A DNA stretch of 64,000 bases, taken from contig CM070617.1 in assembly GCA_036346255.1 (NCBI GenBank), positions 4,567,501 through 4,631,500 on the forward strand, in the 5' to 3' direction. Positions 24,508 to 34,326 of this stretch are shown here, in pieces. The translations under genes were made by a program, and so were the position numbers. The number at the start of each line of letters is the position of its first letter. Positions within the stretch are counted from its first letter, which is position 1. The notes under the pieces are model-generated. The model worked only from the letters and a program-made list of their open reading frames with translations, made no database searches and was not told the origin of the DNA. Source of the DNA: Ampelocalamus luodianensis (Eukaryota; Streptophyta; Magnoliopsida; Poales; Poaceae).

Positions 24508-26189
24508 AATACCAAGGGTTTTTTCAAGTCGCTGCTGGGGAGTTTTCACCAGCCGCTGCCTGGTTTTTCTCGCTAGCCGGGTCGCCGCCCTCCGTCGCCG
24601 CAGCTGCTGGCTCTTCCACCGCCGTCCTCCATCAGGGTCGTCGTCGTCTTGGGCCACCCGGATCCGTTGCACGCCCGGCCGTTGTTGTCGCTCTGGGCCG
24701 TCGTCGACATCATCTTCGCCCGTGAGGTAGTCGGCACTGCTTCGATCTGCCACCGCCTCCTTCGCTCGTCACTCGCCCGGCCGTCATCGTCGGTCCAGGC
24801 CGCTTCCTTGATCTGCCGCCGCCTCCTTCACCCGTCACTGATTTGCGCCAGGGAACTATTGTCGCCGCCATCGTTGTCGCCGCTGTCGTCGCTGTCACTG
24901 CCTCCACGGCACTGACTGAGACTTCGAATATAGTTTCGGATAGAAACCATATCGAGTAAGTAGTGTTTGGTTCAAGAAAAAAGGAAGTCATCCTCTTTGG
25001 GCACCATTTCTGTTCCTCATTGCCCGATAATCTTCAATAGTCTCAATTATCTGGACTGGTTTCAGCACATGCGCATCCACATGCGTGGTCAGCATATTTG
25101 GGTTTTTCTCACCGGCGAACTGCCTTGTCCACCTCACCCTGTTCCACCTGTTGATTTGTACTCCCGAATGATGCTTCCGAAGACACTCGTAAAGAGGCAT
25201 CTGATGCTTTTCAGGTTTGAGGATGCTATGAAGACTTTTTAGACTCAGTATGCTGCCCACAAGACATGGATTAATGAGGATGCTCATGCCTTTGCTATTT
25301 GGTTACTAGCATGGAAGTGCATCTCACTAGGGATGTGGTTGGCTTGGCTTCAGCACAGTTAATGTGGGCACATCTGCGCAACCGCTACGAGTCATCTAGT
25401 GATTCCTTGTATCTTGTTGTTGTGCGTCAGGAGCAGTTGTTGCAGCAGGGAGATGCCACTGTGGATGAGTTCTATACTCAATTGTCCGCGATATGGCGTC
25501 AGATTGACTCTTTAGGACCAGATGTTTGCCACACTTGTCAGTGCTGTCAGCGTCAGCGGTCTCACCTGGAGCTTTGTCGCATCTGCGACTTCTTGATATG
25601 TCTCCGGGTTGAGTATGAGCAGACTCGTGCTCAGTTGCCGGCGCTCCACCCTCGTGTGACTCTGTTGGAGGCCTTTGTAGCTATTCATGTTGAGGAGATT
25701 CCCCTTCGTGTTGCGGGTCTGCTGCCATCACTATCATTTCCTTCGATTCTAGCAGCCCCTCCAGTTTCTACACCCGCTACGTCTCCAGCTCCTCCTTCAC
25801 CAGTGGTGCCTTCATCAGTGATAGCTACTGTCGGTAGGGGGCTACACTGCACCTTTTGCTACAAGGATGAATATGTGGAGCAGTTCTTCTACAGGAAGAA
25901 GAAGGATTTACGTCGTGGTGGCCGTCCTCCAAAGGGCACTAGCGGTTCCTCCTCTCGGAGGAGCTCTCGTGCTTCTGATTCTTAGGAGTTTCTCACACTA
26001 CTGCGTCACATGACTGCTTTTGCACCGTTTGGTTCTACTGCATAGTTTTCTAGTGAGGGACCACTTTCTACTTCTTCCTCAGGTATATCACCTTAGATTC
26101 TTGACTCTGGTGCTTCCTTTCATATGACATTTCCATTGGTCCTTTAGCTGCTCCTATCACTGCTCCTATCACTGTTCACGCCACGCAGA
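24508..26189 (+). pseudogene. Copia gag and start of protease, truncated at the GGT junction
   Basis: 24967-25985 carries a UBN2/DUF4219-type gag: the LNYLDWFQHMRIHMRGQ-like start, a LTGELPCPP segment, a RQEQLLQQGDATVDEFYTQL helix near 25430, and a zinc-knuckle remnant (CTFCYKDEYVEQFF, 25849-25890) that has lost its His and last Cys. A stop near 25240 and a frame change near 25300 break it. The protease begins with ILDSGASFHMT near 26097-26130 (catalytic Asp in DSG). Translation then enters sequence of the GGT gene at about 26190. RT, RNase H, integrase and the 3' LTR are missing. A large part of the element was lost, or the insertion was followed by a deletion into GGT. Confidence 0.82.
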
Positions 26190-28096
26190 CCAGGGTACAC
26201 GGTGGTGCCGTGCGCCGCCAACGCGCTCAAGACGACGGAGCAGGACGTGCTCTCCGACCCCGGTCTGCGCGGCGTGTTCGCGCCGGAGGGTAGGCTCCTG
26301 GCGGCCGGTGAGGTGTGCCGCAACCCCGCGCTCGCCGACACGCTGGAGGCAGTGGCCAACGAGGGGGTCGCGGCGTTCTACGACGGGAGCGTCGGCGAGA
26401 GGTTCATCAACGACGTCAGGAGGGCCGGAGGGATCGCGACGATGGACGATCTGAGGGGGTACAAGGTCGAGGTGAGCGACGCCGGTACACCATTCTTGGC
26501 ATGCCTCCACCTTCGAGTGGCACCGTGGGGATGGCCTTGGTTAGTGCACGCCCTTCCATTTCATAGAGATCAAATGCTAAATTTTTATTATTTTTGTTCT
26601 GTTGATTCAGATTCAATGACATTTTTTCCCTGATGATCGCAGATTCTGAATACCTTGGGAGGTTACAAGTCGCTGGAGTTCTTGAAAGGGTTTCTTGGCG
26701 TGCATTGGCTCATCGAAGCGTTGAAGCACATGCTGGCTATTCGGATGGACCTCGGCGATCCCGACTTCGTCAATGTCACCGGGGACGTCTCCGAGATGCT
26801 GTCGTCGTCGTTCGCTGACAAAATCCGGCAAAGGATCGTCGACAACACGACATTTCCTCCCGGTTACTATTTGCCAAAGTATTGTGTCTGATCTGTCTAT
26901 TCATAAATTGTCTGAAATTTTTTTAAGTTTAAGTCACTTGTTATGACCATTGAATCAATATCCAATCATATGACATCTATTGGATCAATATCCAATCATA
27001 TGATAATCGTATAACACATCAATCTCTACACAAATGCAATGATCATAACAAGTGATTTAAACTTAAGAAAATTTCAGGCAACTTAAAACTAGCAAAACCG
27101 TATTATTATATAGCGTATGAGTTGACAAGCTTTTGTTGTTGGCTTCAGATGGAGCCAGCTGAGAGACCATGGAACCAGCCACCTCTGCATCGTCGACGGC
27201 GACCGGAACGCGGTGGCTATGACAACAACCGTGAATTACTACTTCGGAGCCCATCTGCTCTCGCCGTCGACTGGCATCGTGGTGAACAACGAGATGGACG
27301 ATTTCTCCTTGCCAGCAGAGCGAACACCTGATCACCTTCCACCTGCGCCGGCGAACTTCATAGCTCCGGGCAAACGGCCTCTGTCCTCTATGACGCCGGC
27401 GATCATACTGAAGGTATTACTGTCCTACATCCATACTGGCATGTCTCGTTACGACTCGCTTGTACTGAACACGTAAGTGTTTCTTCAGAATGAACAGCTT
27501 GCCGGTGTCATCGGAGGCAGCGGGGGGACGTACATCATTCCTGCAGTCACGCAGGTCTTCCTGAACCATTTCATCGTCGGCATGTACCCTCTGGCCGCTG
27601 TCCAGCATCCTAGGGTCTATCACAAGGTAAACATTTGCTACGTATTTGCCCCCCACCCAATGCTTTCATGCGTCAGTCAGCGACCCATGAAAAATGAAAA
27701 CACAACGGAGGCAACTTGATTTCTGGTTCTTTTATGTCAGTTCTGACGAAATGACACGGTTCGTAACCAGTAATTTGTAGCATTTTGAACGAAACAATAT
27801 TGCAGCTGGTGCCGAATGTGGTGATCTACGAGAACGAGACGGTGATCAACGGCGAGCTTATCGAGTTCAGCAGCGAAGCGAGAGAGTTCCTGAAGCAGAG
27901 AGGGCATTGGCTGGCAAGCACGAACTCTGGAGCGGTGTGCCAGCTCATTGTGCAGGACTTGCTCGAGCCGGTTTCAGGCAGACAGAGCACTGCTCGGAGC
28001 ATGAAGCTGCGGCAAAGTGGAGGCGAGAACGTCTTCCATGGGATGCTCACCGCCGTTAGCGACCCGAGGAAAGACGGCAGCCCTGCAGGGTTGTAA
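26190..28096 (+). pseudogene. GGT: Gamma-glutamyltransferase (glutathione hydrolase), last five exons, 5'-truncated and frameshifted
   Basis: Five exons are visible: 26190-26539, 26643-26878, 27149-27413, 27489-27626 and 27806-28096 (stop TAA), with GT/AG borders and matching phases. Together they cover roughly the last two thirds of a plant GGT, which cleaves the gamma-glutamyl bond of glutathione and its conjugates in the apoplast or vacuole. The autoprocessing nucleophile Thr is in DHGTSHLCIVDGD (exon 3). Substrate-loop residues NNEMDDFS and the GKRPLSSMTP motif follow. The oxyanion glycine motif GGSGGTYI is in exon 4. Signal anchor, start codon and the first ~200 residues are missing, replaced by Copia gag-protease. 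In exon 1 the frame breaks at about 26482 (after EVSDA; GMPPPSSGT continues in another frame), with loss of about eight residues. Intron 2 holds a MITE. The 3' end faces an ALB3 fragment. Pseudogene. Confidence 0.9.
26908..27081. mobile_element. MITE-like element in GGT intron 2
   Basis: Ends are inverted repeats of about 39 bp (CTGAAATTTTTTTAAGTTTA on the left, its near complement on the right through AACAAGTGATTTAAAC...TTTCAG). Total length is about 174 bp and AT-rich. Inside, ATCAATATCCAATCATATGA occurs twice in tandem. Without it the intron would be about 96 bp, normal for this gene. I could not define a clear target duplication. Confidence 0.72.
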
Positions 28097-28317
28097 CGAT
28101 TTGACGATTGATGGATTATTTGGCAGGAGCTAGGGAAGGTTCTTGCATTGGTCTTCCTCCCTGTACGTACATACATACATGATGTTTCAGAGTTTTCGAT
28201 AGTAGTACAAAAGACAAGGTGTCTCCCTAGATGTTTCAGAGTGAAATTAACGGAAATTGAGCTGTTAATTTGTTGAGACGTTTGATGATTGGAAATCGTA
28301 CCCGGATACTTGCAGAC
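28097..28317. other. Presumed 3' UTR and spacer after GGT
   Basis: No gene or repeat is visible beyond a short TACATACATACAT run near 28166-28178. Confidence 0.4.
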
Positions 28318-28455
28318 TTACGAATCCGACTCACAGAGGCAGCTGCCGATCGACGGCTGTGTCTTCGCAGCACACCGGTGGGGCTGCCGTTCATCCACGG
28401 CGGTGGCTTCTCCAATGAAGACCAGCGTGACGAGGGTCAACCTAGCAGCTAGCAT
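28318..28455 (-). CDS. Possible small secreted peptide or first exon, 45 codons
   Basis: On the - strand an ATG at 28453-28455 opens a 45-residue frame. Its start is hydrophobic (MLAARLTLVTLVFIG, then EATA), like a signal peptide with a cleavage-type Ala, followed by a short tail with three Cys. A good splice donor (GTGAGT) falls inside the codons after Gly-Ser-Cys-Leu, so it could be the first exon of a longer gene whose remainder I cannot see. No family is recognised. It sits between the 3' ends of two pseudogenes, so it may be chance or another relic. Confidence 0.3.
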   Translation of the reverse strand: MLAARLTLVTLVFIGEATAVDERQPHRCAAKTQPSIGSCLCESDS

Positions 28456-28800
28456 GGGTCGTCTCGTCATCAATGGATTATTCAAAACCGTTTAAAATAG
28501 ATTACATCATGTTCAAAACAGTTCCGGTGGACTGAGTCAGTTAACCGTGAGGAAACCTATAGATAATAACTGGCCCAACTCAAATTGGGGAATTGAAATC
28601 AAAGACCCTCGTCCCAAGTACCCAATACTATGTCAAAAAAAAGAAGCACATACTATGCATAGGATTCGTATCAAAATTGTTTACCAAGATCTCTAAAGGG
28701 AGGGATGTCACTCTTTTGCTGAATTGATACTTTTTTATTTGTAATAGTAGAAGTAGCCACACCTCATATGAAATTACAAAAATAACACCACGATAGGCAT
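28456..28800. other. Spacer
   Basis: AT-rich, with short homopolymers. I see no gene, RNA or repeat with support. Confidence 0.4.
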
Positions 28801-29007
28801 GTACTGCGCTCCCAGTCCGCAAAATCCACCTACCGCGCATCTGGTCCGCAAAACCCACCTACTGTGCTCCTGGTCCGCACAAACCAGCCATTCCTACCGC
28901 GGAGTGGAAGCGCGGTAGGTGGGTTTAAGTGGATCAAGAGCACGATAGGTGGGCTTTCGCGGATTTGAAACGGGATAGGTGGGTTCCGCAGACTGGAAGT
29001 GCAGTAT
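28801..29007. repeat. Foldback element built of ~31 bp units
   Basis: The left arm (28802-~28898) has three units with CCACCTAC and AGTCCGC/GGTCCGC motifs. The right arm (~28908-29006) has three units of the inverse form (GGTAGGTGGGTT, GATAGGTGGG, GATAGGTGGGTTCCGCAGACT). The outer ends TACTGCGCTCCCAGTCCGC and, complemented, TACTGCACTTCCAGTCTGC match well. The central turn is about nine bases (gagtggaag). A transcript would fold into one long hairpin. It lies 23 bp from Gypsy element A. Confidence 0.78.
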
Positions 29008-29029
29008 GGAACACATGTCATTTGTCTAG

Positions 29030-29034
29030 CCTGT
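29030..29034 (+). repeat. Left target-site duplication CCTGT of Gypsy element A
   Basis: CCTGT precedes the LTR and is repeated at 39580-39584, directly after the 3' LTR. Confidence 0.85.
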
Positions 29035-31588
29035 TTTAACACCCCTTTTTCCCCTCGTCCTCCCCCCTCCTCTCTTCCTCTTCCCCACCCTGACCGGCGT
29101 TGACGTTGTCCCGACCGCGCCGAGTGGGCTGTCGCCTTCCCCCCATCTTCTCGTCCTCACCGGGTCCCACCTCTAGTGCGCGTCTGTCGCCGTCGCGCGT
29201 CCCGCCCACGTCGCCTCCGCACTCGCCGCTCCCTCCGGTTGCTTCTGTCGCCGCCGTCCCGAGCCCCCTCCATTCCCCTCCTCGCGCGATCGTCGCCCGA
29301 GCTCTCCTCCCATCCGCGCGCGCGCCGCGCGCCGAGCCCCTCACTCCCCTCTCACCTCGCGCGCCGCCGTCCGCTCCCCTCTCCTCTTACGCTCCCGAGC
29401 CGAGCGCCCCTTCTAGGCGCACCGCTTAGGCGCCTCCGCGTCGCGTGGGCGCGCGCGCAGCGTCGCAGCGCCACTTTGGCCCGAGGCCGTGGGCCGGGCC
29501 GAAAGTGGTTGCGAGCCGATTTCGTTTTTCTTTTTTATGTTGATTTTCGTTTCACTTTTCCTAATTTAATTCAAAAGTGAGACTTCAAAAATTAATATCT
29601 CCCTCATTTTAGCTCCAAAAATTATAAAATAATTTCAAAAAATTTGTAAATTCAAGATCTTGCTAATGGCATAGGTCTTGTTTAATTTGGAGTTTATTTG
29701 TTGTTCATTTGTATTTAATTATTCTTTTGCCTGTCTGTGCCTTTTTCCGGTACGTTTGTCCGACTAGGATTTGAAGACGTCGGAGATCCCCAAGTTGATC
29801 AAGCCCAAGATTATCAAGATCCTCTATATCCCAGGCGAGTCAATACTTTGATCATATTGAGCCTACATTTTATGCAAATTATATTCTTTTAAAATAGCAA
29901 ATTGCATGCTTTAATTCCTTAATCAAATATATGTTAAAGCTTAAGCTAGTTAAATACTCATTTGATGATTAATTAATTATTATACCATCCTTGACAATTT
30001 GAATCCCTTAATCTTTGTCACCCTAGTAACTATGTGGTAATACTAGTTATAGGTTGTACTTAAGCGACATGCTAGTCTTGCTTAAGTACCGGGACATTAA
30101 AATGTTCCAATCATCATCTCTTTAAACATAAAAATGATTTGGGCAGTCATTGGTGGTCCATGACTGAGATAAAGGTGGTGATTTGGTTTTACTCCTCAAA
30201 ACCCTAATATTGTTGTTACTGTCTGGGCGAACTGTGTGATGGGTCGTATGTTGATGGGTGCTAATGCAGCCCAAAGAATGTTGATGTGTGAAATGATCCG
30301 CCTAGACAACCCTAAGGACTTAATCTTGTCATGACCTCCGTGTAAAACAAGTACAACCACAAGTCTGCAAAGCGCAACTTGGCTTAGTAGATTTATTGAA
30401 CCTTGAAAGTCGGTCTCACGTAAGGAACAATAAAGGGTGCAAGTGTGAGCTTGATCGCGTTTGAATGGGACACCGATGGTGAAGTGCCTTCTCAACAAGA
30501 CGTAGGAGGTGACATCTCGCACCAATATATAGGCGTAACCTATATAGGTTAGATGACGAAGGGTGAGATATTTTGAAAGGTTCTTTGTGACGGTCGCTCA
30601 ACTACATGACTAAGGGATCATGTGGGGTAACGAGTATGACTATCTCTTGTGGGTAAAGTGTACAACCCCGCAGAGTCTAAATCTGTTTTAACAATGCGCC
30701 TACGGTCAAAGGCGGACATGGGAATCTTTACTCGAGTTAGTTCTATTTCAAAAACCTTGTGGTTGGGATGAAAAATGTGGTGGGCTCACCTAGCCCTGAG
30801 TTTGGATTTTGCCTGAGTGCTCAAACTCAGTGATGTTAGTAATTGGGGACGGGCCCAATCAAAAGTAAGCATAAGGTAGAGTTTCCGACGGAGGGAACCT
30901 CTGCTGTTATTAAATATTGCACAAATACTCTCTCTAATAAAATACAATTTGTTAAAATGCTAAGTGCTAGGAATTTGTAATTATGATATTTGAAAATATT
31001 GCTTTATCAAATAAAAGAACCAGAGCCATCCTTGTTTAAGCCTTGCATGTATACATTGTGTGTTGGCTTGCGAGCATGGAAGTTGTGCTCACTCTCGCTC
31101 TCCCCCCCCCCAAAAAAAAAACCCTCAGAAGCAGGAAATCCTAGAGATTACGACTACTACGAGGATCCAGAAGTCGGAGGACCCGGAGATATTGAAGCGT
31201 AGTGTAGTCTTTAGATGTTCTAATCTCGCTCCAGTCCAGTTGACTTCGTCGGTACTTGCGTGCATCTAATATTACCCAAGCCTTGGTTAATATCGGTCGC
31301 ACACGGGTTTCCCCAGTCGCTTGCCTGTGGAGATATGAGCTCTCACCCCTTTTGCTTCCATTGTCGCTTTCGCTTTTGTAATGTAATCTTTTGGCCTACT
31401 CGACCCGTATTGTAAAACCTGACCCGACGCGGTCTATGTAAACTCTGATGTGCTAAATTAATGAATGGTATGGTTCTACGCCATGTATGAAATGATTCAG
31501 CAATGTATCTGTGAGTGCTATCTACTGATCCAGGGAGTAGCACAGTGTTATCACAGAGGATTCTGGATTAGGAAATCCGGGTCCGACA
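29035..31588 (+). mobile_element. 5' LTR of element A, 2554 bp
   Basis: It starts TTTAACACCCC where the 3' copy has TGTAACACCCC, so the first G is mutated, and ends GGGTCCGACA. It contains a GC-rich zone 29080-29500 whose frames match no protein, an AT-rich zone, and a C10A10 run (31102-31121) that is C15A10 in the 3' LTR. Confidence 0.88.
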
Positions 31589-31592
31589 GAGC

Positions 31593-31604
31593 TGGTATCA
31601 GAGC
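31593..31604 (+). promoter_or_regulatory. Primer binding site of element A (initiator tRNA-Met)
   Basis: TGGTATCAGAGC lies four bases after the 5' LTR. Confidence 0.88.
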
Positions 31605-31814
31605 ATACGACTGTAGGAGCCTTAGCTAGACTGGTCAAGCCTAAGGACTTGAGTTTTATTTTTAAAAACTAAGAAAAGCTTTGGCAAAAATATAACGTAT
31701 CTATTGCTTTTACTCACCTCTCTTAGTTCTTTACTTACCTCCTTTTGTGAGCCTACTCCGTTGCTGGCTCTCTCTGTTGTTTAAAAAAAAAATAGATAAA
31801 CCATATCGTCGTCT

Positions 31815-32440
31815 GATGGCCCGTGGGATTTCTTCTCTCACGGCGAGAACGACGACAAGTTGTCGGTATCCCCGCCAAACTCAAGTAGTACCTTGGTTCA
31901 CCACCAACCTATCCTCCGAGGCTGGAAGACCTAGGTTATGGATCGAGAGTTTCGTTCCTTGGAGGTTGAGTTCATCGCTCACACCTTTCAGACTGAGCAT
32001 CCCAGGAGCCGTTGTTCCGATGCTGTTCAGGACGTAGCACGCTTCGCCTTGACTCACTTGTGCCGCGCACACAAGGATCTCTTGTTGAGGTCGCCTTTCT
32101 GTTCCTTCCCGTCTCTCTAGGAGGGAGAATGCTACCCGAAGATCTACGACATCAGGAGAACACCGCCGTGCGTGAGCCGCCGTGATGCACACCCCTCCTC
32201 CGTACCAGCCGCCATCATCAGCAACCCGGCGCCGACTTGACGCGTCTTGGGCCCCGCCGATCACTACATGCAAGAGCATGCGACATCCCAGTCTGTAGCC
32301 CGTCATCAACATTGAAGACTCCAGTTGAGAACGCAGCCTTTCTCGTTCTCACTCTTGTTCCCGATCGCCCGACTTCAGTCGCGACCGTTCTCGCTCTCTC
32401 TCTCACCGGGTAACTGCACCGCCTGTGGTCAGTACCCGAT
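31815..32440 (+). pseudogene. Upstream frame before gag (orf0-like), element A
   Basis: A broken frame shares WDFFSHGE (31824-31847) and an EF-HTF-EHPR motif (about 31967-32010) with the corresponding part of element B on the other strand (51226-50870). Stops and frame changes are present. From memory, rice RIRE3/RIRE8 carry an extra reading frame before gag, which fits. Function unknown. Confidence 0.55.
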
Positions 32441-32761
32441 TGAGGAGTAGTTAGCTTAGTTTAGCTAGCAGTGCTTGGTAGGCAGCCTTTGGTCTGCAAG
32501 CATCTTTTCCTTTCTTTTACCTCAGTCAGTAGACGTTGTGCTTGTATCTTGTGTCATGGCTTAGCCTAGCCTATACGCTATGCTTCAGGAGTCATGTAAC
32601 ACCTAACCCCCCCCCCTTAATATAATGCAGCCGTTCTAGGCTTTGTATTGTGTTTGATCTTTTTTTCTTCATTGGTTTGAAGTTCTTCTGCTGTGCTCTA
32701 GAGGGCCAGAAAACCCTCATATATGCCCCTCCCCTCGTTCTGAGCTTCAGCGTGTCTTCAG

Positions 32762-34114
32762 ATGCCGCCAAGAAGAGCCGCCACCCCAGTCTGTGGTGCC
32801 TTTGCAGCACGCCGAGGAAGAGGCCATGGCAATGGCTATGGTCGTGGCCGTGGACAAGATCTACCTCCCCCGCCACCAGCAACCCCGACAATGGCGTAAG
32901 TCATGTTTCAGCAAACTCAGATTCTTCAAGCCTTGCTAACCAATCAGCAGACTGGACCAGCCGGTCACCACTCCAAGCTTGCACACTTCCTCAGGACAAG
33001 ACCCCTCACCTTCGCCGCAGTCGATGAACCCCTTGAGGCGGAAGACTGGCTCAGAGATACTAAGAGAAAGCTTCGTCTCGCCCGCTGCTCAGAAGAAGAC
33101 AAAGTGGACTTTGCTACCCATCAGCTGAAAGGAGCCGCCGCCGCTTGGTAGGAGAACTACCTCGCTGCCCGAGGTGGTGACAGTTCAGAAGAAGAAGCAG
33201 AAGTAGCAGAAGCCGTAGCATCTACGATTGGAGCCCCACAAGAGCCCGCTGCCGTCGCCGCTGTCGCCATAGAAGAAGCTGCTGAAGTACAGCCAGAAGA
33301 AAATGAACCCGTATGGCAATCAACTCATTGGGCGGAATTCAAAGTCGCTTTCAGAACCAACTTCGTACCCGCCGGTACCATGAGATTGAAGAAGAATGAG
33401 TTCAGAGCTCTCAAGCAGGGTCAGATGTCAGTCAATGAATATCTAACCAAGTTCAACCAGCTTGCCCGCTACGCCCCCAATGACGTAGCTGATGAAGAAG
33501 AAAAGATCGATCGCTTTGTGGAAGGAATGCGTGAAGACATGAGAGGATAGCTCATCCTCCATGATTACTCCAGCTTCCAACAATTGGTCAATAAAGTCCT
33601 CATCTGTGAAAATGAGAACAAAACTATGGAGGTTAGCCGCAAAAGGAAGATGTCATTTCAGAGACCACACGACGGTTTTCCGCAGAAGTCAGCGTTTCAG
33701 GGCAGCCTGTCTTACCAGCAGTTAGCTGCCCCGTCACCAAGGATTACAATTCCAACTCCAACTTCCACTCTAGTCACAACCCCGCATTCCAGTGGGAATG
33801 TTTTCCGCACCTCTCACTCAACTGGACAGCCTACGACAGTCAATCCGATAACTCACCTTCGTTGCTTCAATTGTGGGGAAAACGGACACTTTGCCAGAAG
33901 GTGCCCTCAACCAGTCACCCCGAGGGAGTACAACTTGAGAGCCACACCAGCTCGAGGCCAGACTTCAGCTGCAAGGAAAAGTTATCAGGTCTCGCAGGCA
34001 TCCAAAGCCGCTTCCACTCCAAGCCAAAGCCGAAGTCAAGGACATGTCAACCATGTCATCGCCACAGAAGCCCAAGCAACGTCAGGAGTAATGAGAGGTA
34101 CGTTCTCTGTCTAA
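32762..34114 (+). pseudogene. Gypsy gag with zinc knuckle, element A, three internal stops
   Basis: One frame of 450 codons runs from ATG 32762 to TAA 34112-34114. It opens with a Gly/Arg-rich stretch (RRGRGHGNGYGRGRGQDLPP). The retrotransposon gag core follows, with DEPLEAEDWLRD, then W-EFK-F-FVPAG and a QGQMSVNEYLTKFNQLARYAP helix. A CCHC zinc knuckle CFNCGENGHFARRC ends the structured part (about residues 368-381). Gag forms the particle and binds element RNA. In-frame stops lie at 32897-32899 (TAA), 33149-33151 and 33548-33550 (TAG); otherwise the frame is intact over its whole length. No pol follows. Confidence 0.88.
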
Positions 34115-34126
34115 TCCGGTTAGCCT

Positions 34127-34163
34127 GAATCTCGGGGTCGAGATTCTGTTTAAGGTGGGTAGG
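34127..34163 (+). promoter_or_regulatory. Pre-PPT inverted repeat and polypurine tract of element A
   Basis: AATCTCG and CGAGATT arms lie within 34127-34146, followed by TAAGGTGGGTAGG at 34151-34163, three bases from the 3' LTR. The arms correspond to the last pol codons in element B. Confidence 0.75.
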
Positions 34164-34165
34164 AT

Positions 34166-34326
34166 TGTAACACCCCTTTTTCCCCTCGTCCTCCCCCCTC
34201 CTCTCTTCCTCTTCCCCACCCCGACCGGCGTTGACGCTGTCCCTACCGCGCCGAGTGGGATGTCGCCTTCCCCCCCATCTTCTCGTCCTCACCGGGTCCC
34301 ACCTCTAGTGCGCGTCTGTCGCCGTC
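34166..34326 (+). mobile_element. 3' LTR of element A, first piece
   Basis: TGTAACACCCCTTTTTCCCC onward matches the 5' LTR from its first base. It breaks after GCCGTC, where a solo LTR begins; the LTR resumes at 37158. Confidence 0.9.
34322..34326 (+). repeat. Left target-site duplication CCGTC
   Basis: CCGTC before the solo LTR, repeated at 37158-37162. Confidence 0.9.

Noticed and set aside
29036..29580. Frames in the GC-rich part of the element A 5' LTR
   Set aside because: LTR sequence with repeats of the same low-complexity composition; not conserved as protein in the 3' LTR.
32582..32620. Possible LTR start (TGTAACACC at about 32595) inside element A
   Set aside because: It resembles the TGTAACACC start by chance; it lies between the upstream frame and gag, and no LTR sequence follows.
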